The position numbers and the translations under genes were made by a program. 64,000 nt of DNA from Actinophytocola oryzae (GTDB taxonomy: Bacteria > Actinomycetota > Actinomycetes > Mycobacteriales > Pseudonocardiaceae). The stretch is taken from positions 158,117 through 222,116 of the forward strand of contig NZ_SOCP01000018.1 in assembly GCF_004364325.1 (NCBI RefSeq), in the 5' to 3' direction. Shown here piece by piece: positions 46,569-55,591 of the stretch. Within the stretch, counting starts at the first letter, position 1. Every line of letters starts with the position of its first letter. Below the pieces are notes generated by a model, which ran no database searches, had not been told where the DNA came from, and saw only the letters and a program-made list of their open reading frames with translations.

Positions 46569-47822
46569 CTACGCTGCTTCCCTGACCGCGCCGGTCTCCG
46601 GTGCGGTGACGGGCAGTTCCTTGGCGAGCTTGCGGATGTTCAGTGCGTTCGCGTGCAGCACGTCGATCGCGGGCAGGCCAGGCACCAGCGGGGTCGTCGC
46701 GGGCGCGGTGGCGGCCTTGTCGATGTTCTCGAGGATCTCCGGCAGGCAGCGGGGGAACAGCGACCGGACGAAGTTGGCCCGCGCGAGAGCGCGGCGCGTG
46801 CTCGACACCGGGTGGCGCCAGCTGACCTCGTCGAGCCGGAAACGGTTGTCCCGCACCAGCTTGGCCCGGAACTCACGCCACGACACCAGTTCCAGGCCGA
46901 AGCGCTCGGCCAGCTCGGCGGTGGTGACCGGCGTGACCGGGTAGCTGATCACGCGTGGCGCGGCGGAGAGCGCGTTGTTGAGCACCGCGCGGGACAGGAC
47001 GTCACTGGCCACCATCGGGATCGTGGCGCCGGACTGCCAGGTCTGGCCCTGCCGCACCATGTGCCAGATCATGTTCCAGAACGAGTACTCCATGCCGGGG
47101 TCCCGGAACGCGGTGCCGGGACCGCCGAGTGCGAACGGCGCCTGGTAGATGTGGATCGGCACGCCGTCGCGGCTCAGCCGCAGTGACAGGTGCTTCACGA
47201 CGAACTTCATCTTGCTGTAGCCGCAGAAGAAGAAGCTGCCCCGGAAGAAGTCGCGGCGCCGCTTGTACACCTCGCTGCCGACCGAGCCGATCACGTGCAG
47301 GGTCTTGAACCGCCGCGTCAGGCAGAACTCGGCGAGCGTGACGGTCGGCAGCACCTTCTCCCTGCGGTAGCGCGAGTACGGGTACTCGTGCGTGGTCGCG
47401 CCCGCGGCGTCGAGGACGATGTCCACCTCGGACAGCAGCAGCTCGTAGGTCGCCCGGTCGAGTCCCATCGACGGGTCGAGGTAGCTGCCCTCCAGTACCA
47501 CGAGCTTGCCGGTGTCGGGCAGCGCGAGCTTGTACTTGCGGGCCTGCCGCGCGAGCCGGGCCTCGCCGGAGTTGGTGCCCTTGGGCCGGACCAGGATGTA
47601 CACCTTCTCGACACGCTCGTCGTCGAGGAGGTCACGCAGGAAGTGCATACCGACGAAACCGTTGCCTCCCAACAGGAGGACGGTCTTCCGTTCGTCGGCC
47701 GGCCGGCGCGGGAGTGAGCCGGCCACTTGAACGGGGTCTTCCGAGTACGAAACCGCTAACCGACTGTGGCTGCCGGTCCACAGGGCCAGCCGGTCGCTGT
47801 GGGAACGCAGGGTGATACGCAT
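46569..47822 (-). CDS. Stand-alone NAD(P)-dependent thioester-reductase-like SDR
   Basis: 417 residues, extended SDR: LLLGGNGFVGMHFLRDLL as cofactor loop, and the Tyr/Lys pair in CGYSKMKF. The layout follows the terminal reductase domains of carboxylic acid reductases and NRPSs (SYLDPSMGLDRATYELLLSEVDIVLDAAG). It could release a carrier-bound acyl group as an aldehyde or alcohol. The first 32 residues look unlike the family, and GTG 47726, with a ggaag site, is a credible alternative start. Confidence 0.85.
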   Translation of the reverse strand: MRITLRSHSDRLALWTGSHSRLAVSYSEDPVQVAGSLPRRPADERKTVLLLGGNGFVGMHFLRDLLDDERVEKVYILVRPKGTNSGEARLARQARKYKLALPDTGKLVVLEGSYLDPSMGLDRATYELLLSEVDIVLDAAGATTHEYPYSRYRREKVLPTVTLAEFCLTRRFKTLHVIGSVGSEVYKRRRDFFRGSFFFCGYSKMKFVVKHLSLRLSRDGVPIHIYQAPFALGGPGTAFRDPGMEYSFWNMIWHMVRQGQTWQSGATIPMVASDVLSRAVLNNALSAAPRVISYPVTPVTTAELAERFGLELVSWREFRAKLVRDNRFRLDEVSWRHPVSSTRRALARANFVRSLFPRCLPEILENIDKAATAPATTPLVPGLPAIDVLHANALNIRKLAKELPVTAPETGAVREAA

Positions 47823-47883
47823 GAGGAAACCGCCTGGTAAGTAGAGTTTTTGTGGTAGGAGAAGACGAACTGCCGGAAGGCGG

Positions 47884-49440
47884 CTATGCCACGCGGCGGT
47901 CGAGGTGTTGCCAGAAACGTTCCCGCAGCTCGCGGCGCAGGATCTTGCCGCTGGGGTTGCGGGGAAGGGTGTCGATCAGCTCGAAGCTCGACGGGATCTT
48001 GAAGTCGGCGATGCGGTTGCGCAGGAACGCGACCAGCTGGCGCGTGGTCACGGTCTCGCCCTGCCTCGGCACGACGAAACAGTGGACGACCTCGCCCCAG
48101 TGCTCGTTCGGCACGCCGACCGCGGCGGCCTCCAGCACGGCCTCGTGCGCGGCGACCGCGTTCTCGATCTCCGCAGGGTACACGTTCTCACCCGCGACGA
48201 TGATCGTGTCCTTGACGCGGTCCCTGATGAAGAGGAACCCCTCCTCGTCGACGTACCCGGCGTCGCCGGTGACGAGCCAGCCGTCCACCACGGTCGACGC
48301 GGTGGCCTCCGGCAGACCCCAGTACTCCAGCATGAGCGCGGGGCTGCGCAGGCACACCTCACCCACGACACCCGGCCCGACCGGCTCGCCGTCGTCGTCG
48401 AGCACCTTCACCTCGACGCCGGGGTACGGCATTCCGGCGGCCTGCATCCGCGGCCCGCCGGGCACGTGTTGGGCGGGCGGCAGGCACACGGCCGTGTTCC
48501 CGCACTCGGTGAGCCCGTAGATCTGGGCGAACTCGCAGTCGAACGTCTCGATGCACCGGCCGAGCAGGGACTCGGAGATCGGTGAGCCGCCGTACACGAT
48601 CTTGCGCAGCGCGGAGAAGTCCTCCCGGCGCGGCCTGGGTGGCGCGAGCATCATCTGCATCTGCGCGGGCACCAGACATGCCGTCGTGATGCCGAGGTCA
48701 CGCACGAGCCGGACCACCTTGTGGCCCGCGAACACCGGTACCGACACCATCGTGATGCCCGCACCGAAGCCCTGGACGGCCCACCACAGCCCCCCGATGT
48801 GGAAGCCGGGGATGCCGATGAGGCTCACGTCCTCGGGTCGCCAGTCGATCCAGTCGAGGCCGGCGTTGGCCAGGGCGTGCTTGATCGCGAAGAAGCTGCG
48901 GTGGGCCAGCACGGCACCCTTGGGGTTGCCGGTGGTGCCGCTCGTGTAGACCTGCGCGACGGGGTGCTCCTCGCCGAAGACCGCGTGCAGTTCGGTGTCG
49001 TCGGTGCCGCGCCAGTCCGCGATCGCGGGCAGCGGCACGATCCGGCGCAGCCGGGGGAGATCCTCCTTGAGCGTCGCCGCCATGTCGAGGAACTCGTCGT
49101 CGGCGAACAGGAGCGTCGCACCCGAGTCGTGGAGGATGTGGTGGATCTCGGCGGGCTTGAGCCGCCAGTTGACCGGGGTCAGCACCGCGCCGGCCTTGGC
49201 GCAGGCGAACAGGATGTCGTAGTAGTGCTCGGACTCCTTGCCGAGGAAGCAGACCCGGTCGCCCGCCTCCACCCCCGACCGGTGCATGGCGTTGGCCGTC
49301 CGGTTGCTCAGGTTGTGCAGCTCGCCGTAGGTCAGCCGACGGTCCTCGCAGATGATCGCCACGTGGTCCGCGTGCTCGCGGCCGTGGTGGGCGATCACGT
49401 CGTGGATCGTGCGCAGCTGCGGGTAGAAGGCGCCGGTCAT
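47884..49440 (-). CDS. Acyl-CoA synthetase / acyl-ACP ligase (ANL superfamily)
   Basis: 518 residues: P-loop VYTSGTTGNPKGAVLAH, YGLTECG, TGDAGYVDEEGFLFIRDRVKDTII, and the catalytic Lys in PSGKILRRELRE. It adenylates a carboxylic acid and loads it onto CoA or onto a carrier; the ACP gene directly upstream in the same direction makes loading of that ACP likely. Full-length fatty-acid-like ligase without the FAAL-specific insertion as far as I can see. Confidence 0.92.
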   Translation of the reverse strand: MTGAFYPQLRTIHDVIAHHGREHADHVAIICEDRRLTYGELHNLSNRTANAMHRSGVEAGDRVCFLGKESEHYYDILFACAKAGAVLTPVNWRLKPAEIHHILHDSGATLLFADDEFLDMAATLKEDLPRLRRIVPLPAIADWRGTDDTELHAVFGEEHPVAQVYTSGTTGNPKGAVLAHRSFFAIKHALANAGLDWIDWRPEDVSLIGIPGFHIGGLWWAVQGFGAGITMVSVPVFAGHKVVRLVRDLGITTACLVPAQMQMMLAPPRPRREDFSALRKIVYGGSPISESLLGRCIETFDCEFAQIYGLTECGNTAVCLPPAQHVPGGPRMQAAGMPYPGVEVKVLDDDGEPVGPGVVGEVCLRSPALMLEYWGLPEATASTVVDGWLVTGDAGYVDEEGFLFIRDRVKDTIIVAGENVYPAEIENAVAAHEAVLEAAAVGVPNEHWGEVVHCFVVPRQGETVTTRQLVAFLRNRIADFKIPSSFELIDTLPRNPSGKILRRELRERFWQHLDRRVA

Positions 49441-49462
49441 GCTGCCACCTCGCCCGCTCCGT

Positions 49463-49501
49463 GACGCCGGGACGCTCCGCAGGCTCCGCTACCCCGGCGT
49501 C
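49463..49501. promoter_or_regulatory. Stem-loop between ACP 2 and the ligase gene
   Basis: gacgccggg (49463-49471) pairs with cccggcgtc (49493-49501) across 21 bases. It lies in the 115-base gap ahead of the ligase start, and could tune the ratio of ligase to ACP messenger by attenuation or processing. Confidence 0.4.
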
Positions 49502-49555
49502 CTCCGCGGTCGAGAAGCCAGCCTGAATATCGATGATTCGCTCCGCAAGCTGCGC

Positions 49556-49798
49556 TCATGCCGCCACGTCCCGCACATAGGACACGATGGCCTGCTCGGT
49601 CACCAGGTCCGGGATGACGTCCGGCTCGACCTCGACGCCGAACTCCTTCTCCAGCGCCAGTACGAGCTGTACCTGGCGCAGCGAGCTCCATCCTGGCACG
49701 GTGTCGGGTTCCAGCCGGGCAGGCAACCTGTCCGGCGACAGTGAGAACACCGACGCGATCACGCCACGGACGCGCCCCTCGATCATGTCGAACTCCAT
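49556..49798 (-). CDS. Free-standing acyl carrier protein 2
   Basis: 80 residues with carrier shape: VPGWSSLRQVQLVLALEKEFGVEVEPD holds the likely phosphopantetheine Ser39, followed by a loop and IVSYVRDVAA. The residue before the Ser is Ser instead of Asp. First gene of the leftward unit with the ligase. The shared promoter element, copy B, is 26 bases before the start. Confidence 0.86.
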   Translation of the reverse strand: MEFDMIEGRVRGVIASVFSLSPDRLPARLEPDTVPGWSSLRQVQLVLALEKEFGVEVEPDVIPDLVTEQAIVSYVRDVAA

Positions 49799-49824
49799 TC
49801 ACCGCCGCAAATTCGTGATCAGAT

Positions 49825-49854
49825 TCAAACAAGCGCTGGTAACCGGCGAGTAAG
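49825..49854 (-). promoter_or_regulatory. Shared cluster promoter element, copy B
   Basis: Partner of the element at 45602-45631: 23 of 30 bases identical, including an outer cttactc, central ggttacc and end ttgtttga when read leftward. ggtaacc and ggtaag recur at 49879-49885 and 49907-49912 on the way to the rightward regulator gene, so the whole gap may be a multi-site control region. Confidence 0.7.
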
Positions 49855-49949
49855 CCTCCGGACCGAGAAATCCAGTGATCGGTAACCGCCTGGCCCACAT
49901 TTTGGTAAGTGCTGTTGTCGGCTGGGGAACGGAATTGCACCATGAGTGC

Positions 49950-51533
49950 GTGGTGGACAGGGACGTCGGGGAGTTGCCAAGGGGCAGGCTTCCCTCCGAG
50001 CGCTCGTGGCAGCTGTTGCGTGCCGCCGCCGTGGTCGGGTACCGCGTCGACCTGTCCGAGCTGGCCTCGCTGATGCGCCGCGGGGTCGTCGAGCTGCTGC
50101 CCGCCGTCGACGAACTGCTCGACGCGGGCCTGCTCACCTGGTCGGGCGACTGCCTGACGTTCGTCGCCGAGCCGGACCGCGCGGCCGTCCTCGACGCGCT
50201 GCCACCACCCGTGCTGGCCGCGTTGCGGACGGACCTCGACCGCGTCCGCGGCGCCACCCGCCCGGCTGCGGACCCCCCGGACACCGCGGTCGACGAGCTG
50301 TCCAGGGCCGTGCACCTCGTGCGGGCCGCGCTGGCCAGGCCCGGCGCGGCCCGCCTCGCGGACGACCTGCACGCCCTGCTCGCCAACCTGCTGCTGCTCA
50401 AGGGGCAGAGCGCGACCGCGCGTGCCGCCGCGGAACGCGTGCTCGCCACCCAGGACGACCGCCTCGCCGACGAGGCGGCGGGCACCCGCGTCGCGGCGAT
50501 GGCGCTGTCCGGCGACCCGGAGGCCGCGGTGTGTGCCGAGGAGCTGCTCGCCACCGCGCCACCCACGTCGACCAGCGCGGTCGCCGCCGCGTTCGTGCTG
50601 TCGAACGCCCTGTGGGACAGCGGGCGGCTCACCGAGTCGCTGCGCCTGGCCCGTCACCGCGTGGACACGGGTGCGGGTGCCGCGCCGCACTGGTGGCTCT
50701 GGCAGCGGCTCGGGCTGATCAACAAGCTGGGCCTGCTGCGCCGCCTCGACGAGGCGACCGAGCTGATGCGGGCCACCGTCACCGAGCTGGCCGCGCGCAG
50801 GCTGACCTCCTACGAGGGCAACCGGCTGATCACGCAGGCGCAGCTGCTGCTCGCCGGGGGCGAGCTGGCCTCTGCCGCGGACCACGCGCGGGCGGGCGTC
50901 ACCGCGGCCCGCCTGACCGGCAGCCCACTGCTCGTGCCGCACGGCCTCGCCGTGCAGGCCGAGGTCGCGCTGCGGTCCGACGACCTCGAGACGGCCGTGG
51001 GCCTGCTCGCCGAGTGCGAGGCCGTGCGGGCGGGTGCCAACTGCCTGCCCTCCACCACGCACACCTGGGTGGCGGTGCGGTGCGCCGCGCGCCGCCACGG
51101 CCCGCGCCGCGCCGCCGCCATGGCCGCCGACCTGGCCGGACGCGCGCTGCTGCTCGCCGGTGAGCCGGAGGCCGCGCCCTGGCTCGTCACCACGGCACTG
51201 GCCGCGGAGGACACCGAGCTGGCCCGGCAGGTCGTGCGGGATGCCGAGCGGCTGGCCGACGACAACCCCGCCTTCCCCACCCTGGCCACCGCGGCGGCGC
51301 GGGCACGGGAGTGCCTCGACTGCGATGCCGAGCACCGCTGGACCTCGTTCAGCGACGTCGAGCAGGCCATCGCGCGCCTGGTCGCGCAGGGCATGACCAA
51401 CCGCCAGATCGCCACGCGCGTGAAGCTGTCGCCGCACACCGTGAACTACCACCTGCGCGTGCTGTTCCGTAAGCTCGGTATCTCCTCCCGCGCCGAGCTC
51501 GTCCGGCACGTGCCGAATTCGACGGCCGCGTGA
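49950..51533 (+). CDS. LuxR-type regulator, LAL-like without the ATPase domain
   Basis: About 527 residues. The C-terminal 60 carry a clear LuxR helix-turn-helix (VAQGMTNRQIATRVKLSPHTVNYHLRVLFRKLGISSRAELV). The first 440 residues are Ala/Leu-rich helical repeats of the TPR-like kind seen in LAL regulators, but the N-terminal Walker A/B ATPase of that family (normally bringing the total to 900 residues or more) is missing; it begins instead at the winged-helix part that usually follows it (RSWQLLRAAAVVGYRVDLSELASL). Probably the pathway-specific activator. The start is uncertain: GTG 49950, 49953 or 49875. Confidence 0.85.
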   Translation: MVDRDVGELPRGRLPSERSWQLLRAAAVVGYRVDLSELASLMRRGVVELLPAVDELLDAGLLTWSGDCLTFVAEPDRAAVLDALPPPVLAALRTDLDRVRGATRPAADPPDTAVDELSRAVHLVRAALARPGAARLADDLHALLANLLLLKGQSATARAAAERVLATQDDRLADEAAGTRVAAMALSGDPEAAVCAEELLATAPPTSTSAVAAAFVLSNALWDSGRLTESLRLARHRVDTGAGAAPHWWLWQRLGLINKLGLLRRLDEATELMRATVTELAARRLTSYEGNRLITQAQLLLAGGELASAADHARAGVTAARLTGSPLLVPHGLAVQAEVALRSDDLETAVGLLAECEAVRAGANCLPSTTHTWVAVRCAARRHGPRRAAAMAADLAGRALLLAGEPEAAPWLVTTALAAEDTELARQVVRDAERLADDNPAFPTLATAAARARECLDCDAEHRWTSFSDVEQAIARLVAQGMTNRQIATRVKLSPHTVNYHLRVLFRKLGISSRAELVRHVPNSTAA

Positions 51534-51582
51534 GTGACAGGCCAGCGCGATTCGAGTGACGAATTCATGCCAGTCGGGTGCA

Positions 51583-51674
51583 CTACTAACTTGAGTAGGG
51601 AACCTGTCGTGTGAGCCGCTCACTTTGGTAGTCGAGAAACGCGCGTTCGCATAGGTACCTTTGGTGTAGTCGAA
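51583..51674 (+). promoter_or_regulatory. Control region before the A-T-R synthetase
   Basis: An inverted repeat ctact-aacttg-agtag lies at 51583-51598, and a direct repeat tttggtagtcgag (51624-51636) / tttggtgtagtcgaa (51660-51674) follows 36 bases apart. The gene starts at 51704 after an aggggc site. These are candidate LuxR-type binding sites; nothing else explains the 170-base gap. Confidence 0.45.
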
Positions 51675-51703
51675 TTATCGAATTCAGCCGCCGAGGGGCT
51701 CAC

Positions 51704-54700
51704 ATGAAGAACCGCAGGCAGCAACGCGTCCACGAACTGATCACCGCCCGCGCCGCGGCGTGCCCGGACGGCGTCGCGGTGGTGCACGGCGACGCGGCGA
51801 TCACCTACGTCGAGCTGGAGCGCCGGGCGAACGCGCTCGCCAACTACCTGACCGGCCAGGGTGTCGGCCAGGACTCCGTGGTCATGGTCCACCTGGAACG
51901 TTCGATCGACACGATCGTCGGCCTGCTCGCCATCTGGAAGGCGGGTGCCGTCTACCTCCCCGTCGAGCCCGGTGTGCCGGACAGCCGCATCGCGACCTTC
52001 GTCAAGGAGACCGGCTGCGCGACCGTGATCGCGCACGAGCGTGACCTGTCCCGGTTCGCGAACCTGCCCGTCAGCGCCGTCACGACCGCCGCGGGCGACG
52101 GTTTCCCCACCACCACGCCGGACCTGCGGGTCGCGGACCACGACGCCGCCTACGTGATCTACACGTCCGGCTCGACGGGCACGCCGAAGGGCGTCGTCGT
52201 CGAGCACCACTCGCTGTCCTACCTGACCGGTGAGCTGGCGGGCCGGTACGGGATCACGCCCGCCGACAACGTGCTGCAGTTCGCGTCGGTCTCCTTCGAC
52301 ACGTCCATCGAGCAGATCACCGTCACGCTCCTCGGCGGCGCGACGCTCGTGCTGCCCGACCACTCGTGGGCGCCGAGCGAGCTGGCGGACCGCCTGCGCG
52401 CACACGGGGTCACGGTCATGGACCTCACTCCCGCGTACTGGCGCCAGTTCCTCTCCTCGGTCGCGGCGGGTGCCGGGGAACTGCCCGTGCGGCTCGTGAT
52501 CGTCGGCGGCGAGGCCGTCAACGCAGCGGACTGCCGCACCGCGCTCGAGCTGATGCCCGGCGTGCGGCTGGTGAACGCCTACGGGCTCACCGAGACCACG
52601 ATCACCTCCTGTGTCACGGACCTGACCGTCGACGTGCTCCCCGCCCGGGGCGCGGCGCCGGTCGGACGCCCACTCCCCGGGACCACCGTCCACGTGCTCG
52701 ACGAGTACGGCGTGCCGGTCGGTCCCGGGGAGCGCGGCGAGATCTACGTCGGCGGTCGCGGCGTGGCCCGCGGCTACGTCAGCGAGGACGGCCGGGGTCG
52801 CTTCCAGCTCGACCCGTACTCGTGCGACCCGGGTGCCCGCCGGTACCGCACGGGCGACCTCGGCACGTGGACGGCGGAGGGCAACCTCGAGGTGCTCGGC
52901 CGCATCGACCGGCAGCTCAAGATCCGCGGGTTCCGGGTGGAGCCGGGCGAGATCGAGGCCACGCTCGCCGCCCACCCCGGCGTTGGCAACGTGGCCGTGA
53001 CGGCCTTCGAGCAGCACGGCCAGCGCCGCCTCGCCGCGTATTACACAGGGACCGAGGTGGACGCACGCGAGCTGCGTGAGTTCGTCGGCAGGCACCTGCC
53101 GGACTACATGGTGCCGTCGTCGTTCGTGGCGCTGCCGGAGCTGCCGTTGAAGACCAACGGAAAGGTCGACCTCGTCGCGTTGCCCGAGCCGACGGCCGCC
53201 GCGGCACGGGCCGAGGCGGACACCCAGCCGATCGACCTGTTCGAGCGGGCCGTGGCCAGGATCTGGCGGCAGGTGCTGAAGGTCGACCAGATCCACCCGG
53301 ACGACAACTTCTTCGACAAGGGCGGTAACTCGATCCTCGCGGCCGAGCTGATGGCCAAGGTGCGTGGCTCGCTCGGCGTGATGATCACGCAGGTCCGCCC
53401 GCTGATCCGCCTGCTGCTGCAGGACGCCTCGCTCGCGAGCTTCGCGCAGGCCGTGCGGGAGGCCCGGGCAGGCACGCTCGCAGGCGACGACACCCGCGCC
53501 CGCGTCGACTTCGCCGCCGAGTCCGAGCTGGGGGTCGAGATCACCCGCGACCGGGAGGACCGGCCCGCGTGGTCCAACCCCCGGCACGTCCTGCTGACCG
53601 GCGCGACCGGCTTCCTCGGCATCTACCTGCTCAAGGAGCTGCTGTCGACGACGGACGCCGCGGTCCACTGCCTGGTGCGCGGCAAGGACGTCACCGACGT
53701 GCTGTCACGGCTGCGGGACGCCGCGGCGCGGTACGGGCAGGAGGACCTGTTCGCGCACGCCGACCGGATCGTGCCGCTGCCCGGCGACCTCGCGAAGCCG
53801 GGCCTCGGACTGTCCGAAGAGGACTTCGACCGGCTCGCGCGGACCGTCGACGTGATCCACCACCCCGGCGGCCTGGTCAACTTCATCTACCCGTACTCGC
53901 ACATGCGTGACGCGAACGTCGAGGGCACGCGCGAGATCATCCGGCTCGCCGCCCGCCACCGCAACATCCCGGTCCACTACACGTCCACGATGGCCGTGCT
54001 CGCCGGGTTCGGCACCGCGGGCGTCCGCCACGTCGACGAGGACACCCCGCTCGCGCACGCCGACCACCTGTCGGTCGGGTACGTGGAGAGCAAGTGGGTG
54101 GCCGAGGCGTTGCTGCTGCGAGCCGCGGCGGAGGGGCTGCCGGTCGCGATCTACCGCGCGGCCGACATCTCCGGCGACCGCGTGCGCGGCGCGTGGAACC
54201 TCTCGACCGAGATGTGCGCGATGAAGAAGTTCGTGGTGGACACCGGGCTCGCGCCGGTGGCCGAACTGCCGCTCGACTACACGCCGGTCGACGTGTTCGC
54301 CGCTGCCGTGGCGCACATCGCCGCAACGTCCCTGCCGGGTGGGGACGTCTACCACCTCACCAACCCCGGCAAGGTCAACATCGCGGCGCTCGTGGACCGG
54401 CTGCGTGCCCACGGCCACGACATCCGCGAGGTGTCGTGGGCGGACTGGATCGACGAGATGGTCCGGATCGCGGTCGAGCAGCCCGAACACCCGATGACCC
54501 CGTTCGCGCCGCTGTTCATCGACCGCTGCGCGACCGGTGCGATGAGCGTCGCCGAGATGTACCTGGAGGACACCTTCCCGGTGTTCTCACGCACCAACGT
54601 GGACGACGCACTGCGCGGCAGCGGGATCGAGATCCCGCCGGTGGACGCGGAGATGCTCGACCGCTACATCGGCTACCTGACCGGCATCGACTTCCTGAGG

Positions 54701-54712
54701 ACGGCGGCGTGA
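51704..54712 (+). CDS. Single-module NRPS, A-T-thioester reductase, no condensation domain
   Basis: 1002 residues: adenylation domain about 1-500 (YVIYTSGSTGTPKG, YRTGDLG, TNGKVDL), carrier domain about 515-590 with Ser in GGNSIL near residue 542, and a reductase domain about 625-1002 (TGATGFLGIYLL; Tyr/Lys in GYVESKW). By eye the pocket reads DTEDIGAITK; Glu239 and Asp278 suggest a basic amino acid such as Arg or Lys, with modest confidence. It should activate one amino acid and release it by reduction as an aldehyde or alcohol. Any acylation must come from outside enzymes. A GTGA overlap links it to the aminoacyl-tRNA transferase-like gene. Confidence 0.94.
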   Translation: MKNRRQQRVHELITARAAACPDGVAVVHGDAAITYVELERRANALANYLTGQGVGQDSVVMVHLERSIDTIVGLLAIWKAGAVYLPVEPGVPDSRIATFVKETGCATVIAHERDLSRFANLPVSAVTTAAGDGFPTTTPDLRVADHDAAYVIYTSGSTGTPKGVVVEHHSLSYLTGELAGRYGITPADNVLQFASVSFDTSIEQITVTLLGGATLVLPDHSWAPSELADRLRAHGVTVMDLTPAYWRQFLSSVAAGAGELPVRLVIVGGEAVNAADCRTALELMPGVRLVNAYGLTETTITSCVTDLTVDVLPARGAAPVGRPLPGTTVHVLDEYGVPVGPGERGEIYVGGRGVARGYVSEDGRGRFQLDPYSCDPGARRYRTGDLGTWTAEGNLEVLGRIDRQLKIRGFRVEPGEIEATLAAHPGVGNVAVTAFEQHGQRRLAAYYTGTEVDARELREFVGRHLPDYMVPSSFVALPELPLKTNGKVDLVALPEPTAAAARAEADTQPIDLFERAVARIWRQVLKVDQIHPDDNFFDKGGNSILAAELMAKVRGSLGVMITQVRPLIRLLLQDASLASFAQAVREARAGTLAGDDTRARVDFAAESELGVEITRDREDRPAWSNPRHVLLTGATGFLGIYLLKELLSTTDAAVHCLVRGKDVTDVLSRLRDAAARYGQEDLFAHADRIVPLPGDLAKPGLGLSEEDFDRLARTVDVIHHPGGLVNFIYPYSHMRDANVEGTREIIRLAARHRNIPVHYTSTMAVLAGFGTAGVRHVDEDTPLAHADHLSVGYVESKWVAEALLLRAAAEGLPVAIYRAADISGDRVRGAWNLSTEMCAMKKFVVDTGLAPVAELPLDYTPVDVFAAAVAHIAATSLPGGDVYHLTNPGKVNIAALVDRLRAHGHDIREVSWADWIDEMVRIAVEQPEHPMTPFAPLFIDRCATGAMSVAEMYLEDTFPVFSRTNVDDALRGSGIEIPPVDAEMLDRYIGYLTGIDFLRTAA

Positions 54713-55491
54713 GCGGGGACAACGCGATGCACTGGGACGATCTCGACCTCTCCGAGGCGCCGGTCGAGGGGCCGGTGGCCTTTCACGACAACCTCTCGCC
54801 CGATGTCCTGCTCGACGCCTACCGGCACGGGCTCTACCCGTTCCCGGCGGACACCGAGGAGCAGAAGATCCTCAGTGAACTGTCCTACGAGGGCCTCGTC
54901 CCCGCCGAGGGCGCGGATCCCTACGCGGTGGCGTGGTGTTCGCCCGACCCGCGGCCGGTGATCTTCGTGGACCAGGTCCGCATCCAGCGCAGCCTGCGCC
55001 AGCAGCTGCGCAACAAGGTGGACTGGACGACGACGCTCAACGCCTGCTTCGACCGTGTCGTCGAGCACTGCCGCACCGGCCGCGAGCCGCGCTGGCTGAC
55101 CGACCGCCTCGTGACCGGGCTGCTCGCGCTGCACGAGGCCGGGCACGCGCACAGCGTCGAGGTCTGGGACGGCGACACGTTGGTCGGCGGCACGTTCGGC
55201 GTGCGGATCGGCGGCGTCTTCAGTGCCGACTCGCAGTTCATGCTGCGCAGCGGCGCCGCGAAGGTGGCCGTGGCGTGCCTCGTGCGGCGGGTCGCCGACG
55301 CGGGTGGTGTCGCGGTCGACGTCCAGCACGACGGCGAACACGCGAAGCTCATCGGCGCGGTGCCCGTGTCGCGTGCGCGTTACCTCGCCCTGCTCGCGAA
55401 CCAGGCAGGCCGGGGCGGGGTGCCTGCCGGTGGCCGGCTCTCGGCCCGCAGGCTCGCCGAACCCGTGGTGGGCGAGGGGCTGGCTGCCTGA
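54709..55491 (+). CDS. Leucyl/phenylalanyl-tRNA-protein transferase (Aat)-like enzyme
   Basis: 260 residues. Aat landmarks are DAYRHGLYPFP, WCSPDPRPVIF, and GHAHSVEVWDGDTLVGGTFGVRIGGVFSADSQFM. The last segment is normally GESMFS, so the active-site region is diverged. Aat moves Leu or Phe from charged tRNA to a protein N-terminus; here, between a synthetase and a GNAT, it more likely moves an aminoacyl group from tRNA to a small cluster intermediate, as reported for BlsK in blasticidin S synthesis from memory. GTG 54709 overlaps the synthetase stop; ATG 54727 is an alternative. Confidence 0.85.
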   Translation: MSGDNAMHWDDLDLSEAPVEGPVAFHDNLSPDVLLDAYRHGLYPFPADTEEQKILSELSYEGLVPAEGADPYAVAWCSPDPRPVIFVDQVRIQRSLRQQLRNKVDWTTTLNACFDRVVEHCRTGREPRWLTDRLVTGLLALHEAGHAHSVEVWDGDTLVGGTFGVRIGGVFSADSQFMLRSGAAKVAVACLVRRVADAGGVAVDVQHDGEHAKLIGAVPVSRARYLALLANQAGRGGVPAGGRLSARRLAEPVVGEGLAA

Positions 55492-55591
55492 TGAGAGACA
55501 CGCACTGGGTCGGCGGACAAGTGCGGTGCGGGTGAGCCACAAGACCCCGGCGCCACACTTTCTCCTGACCCCGCTCGCAGAAGGAGTCACC

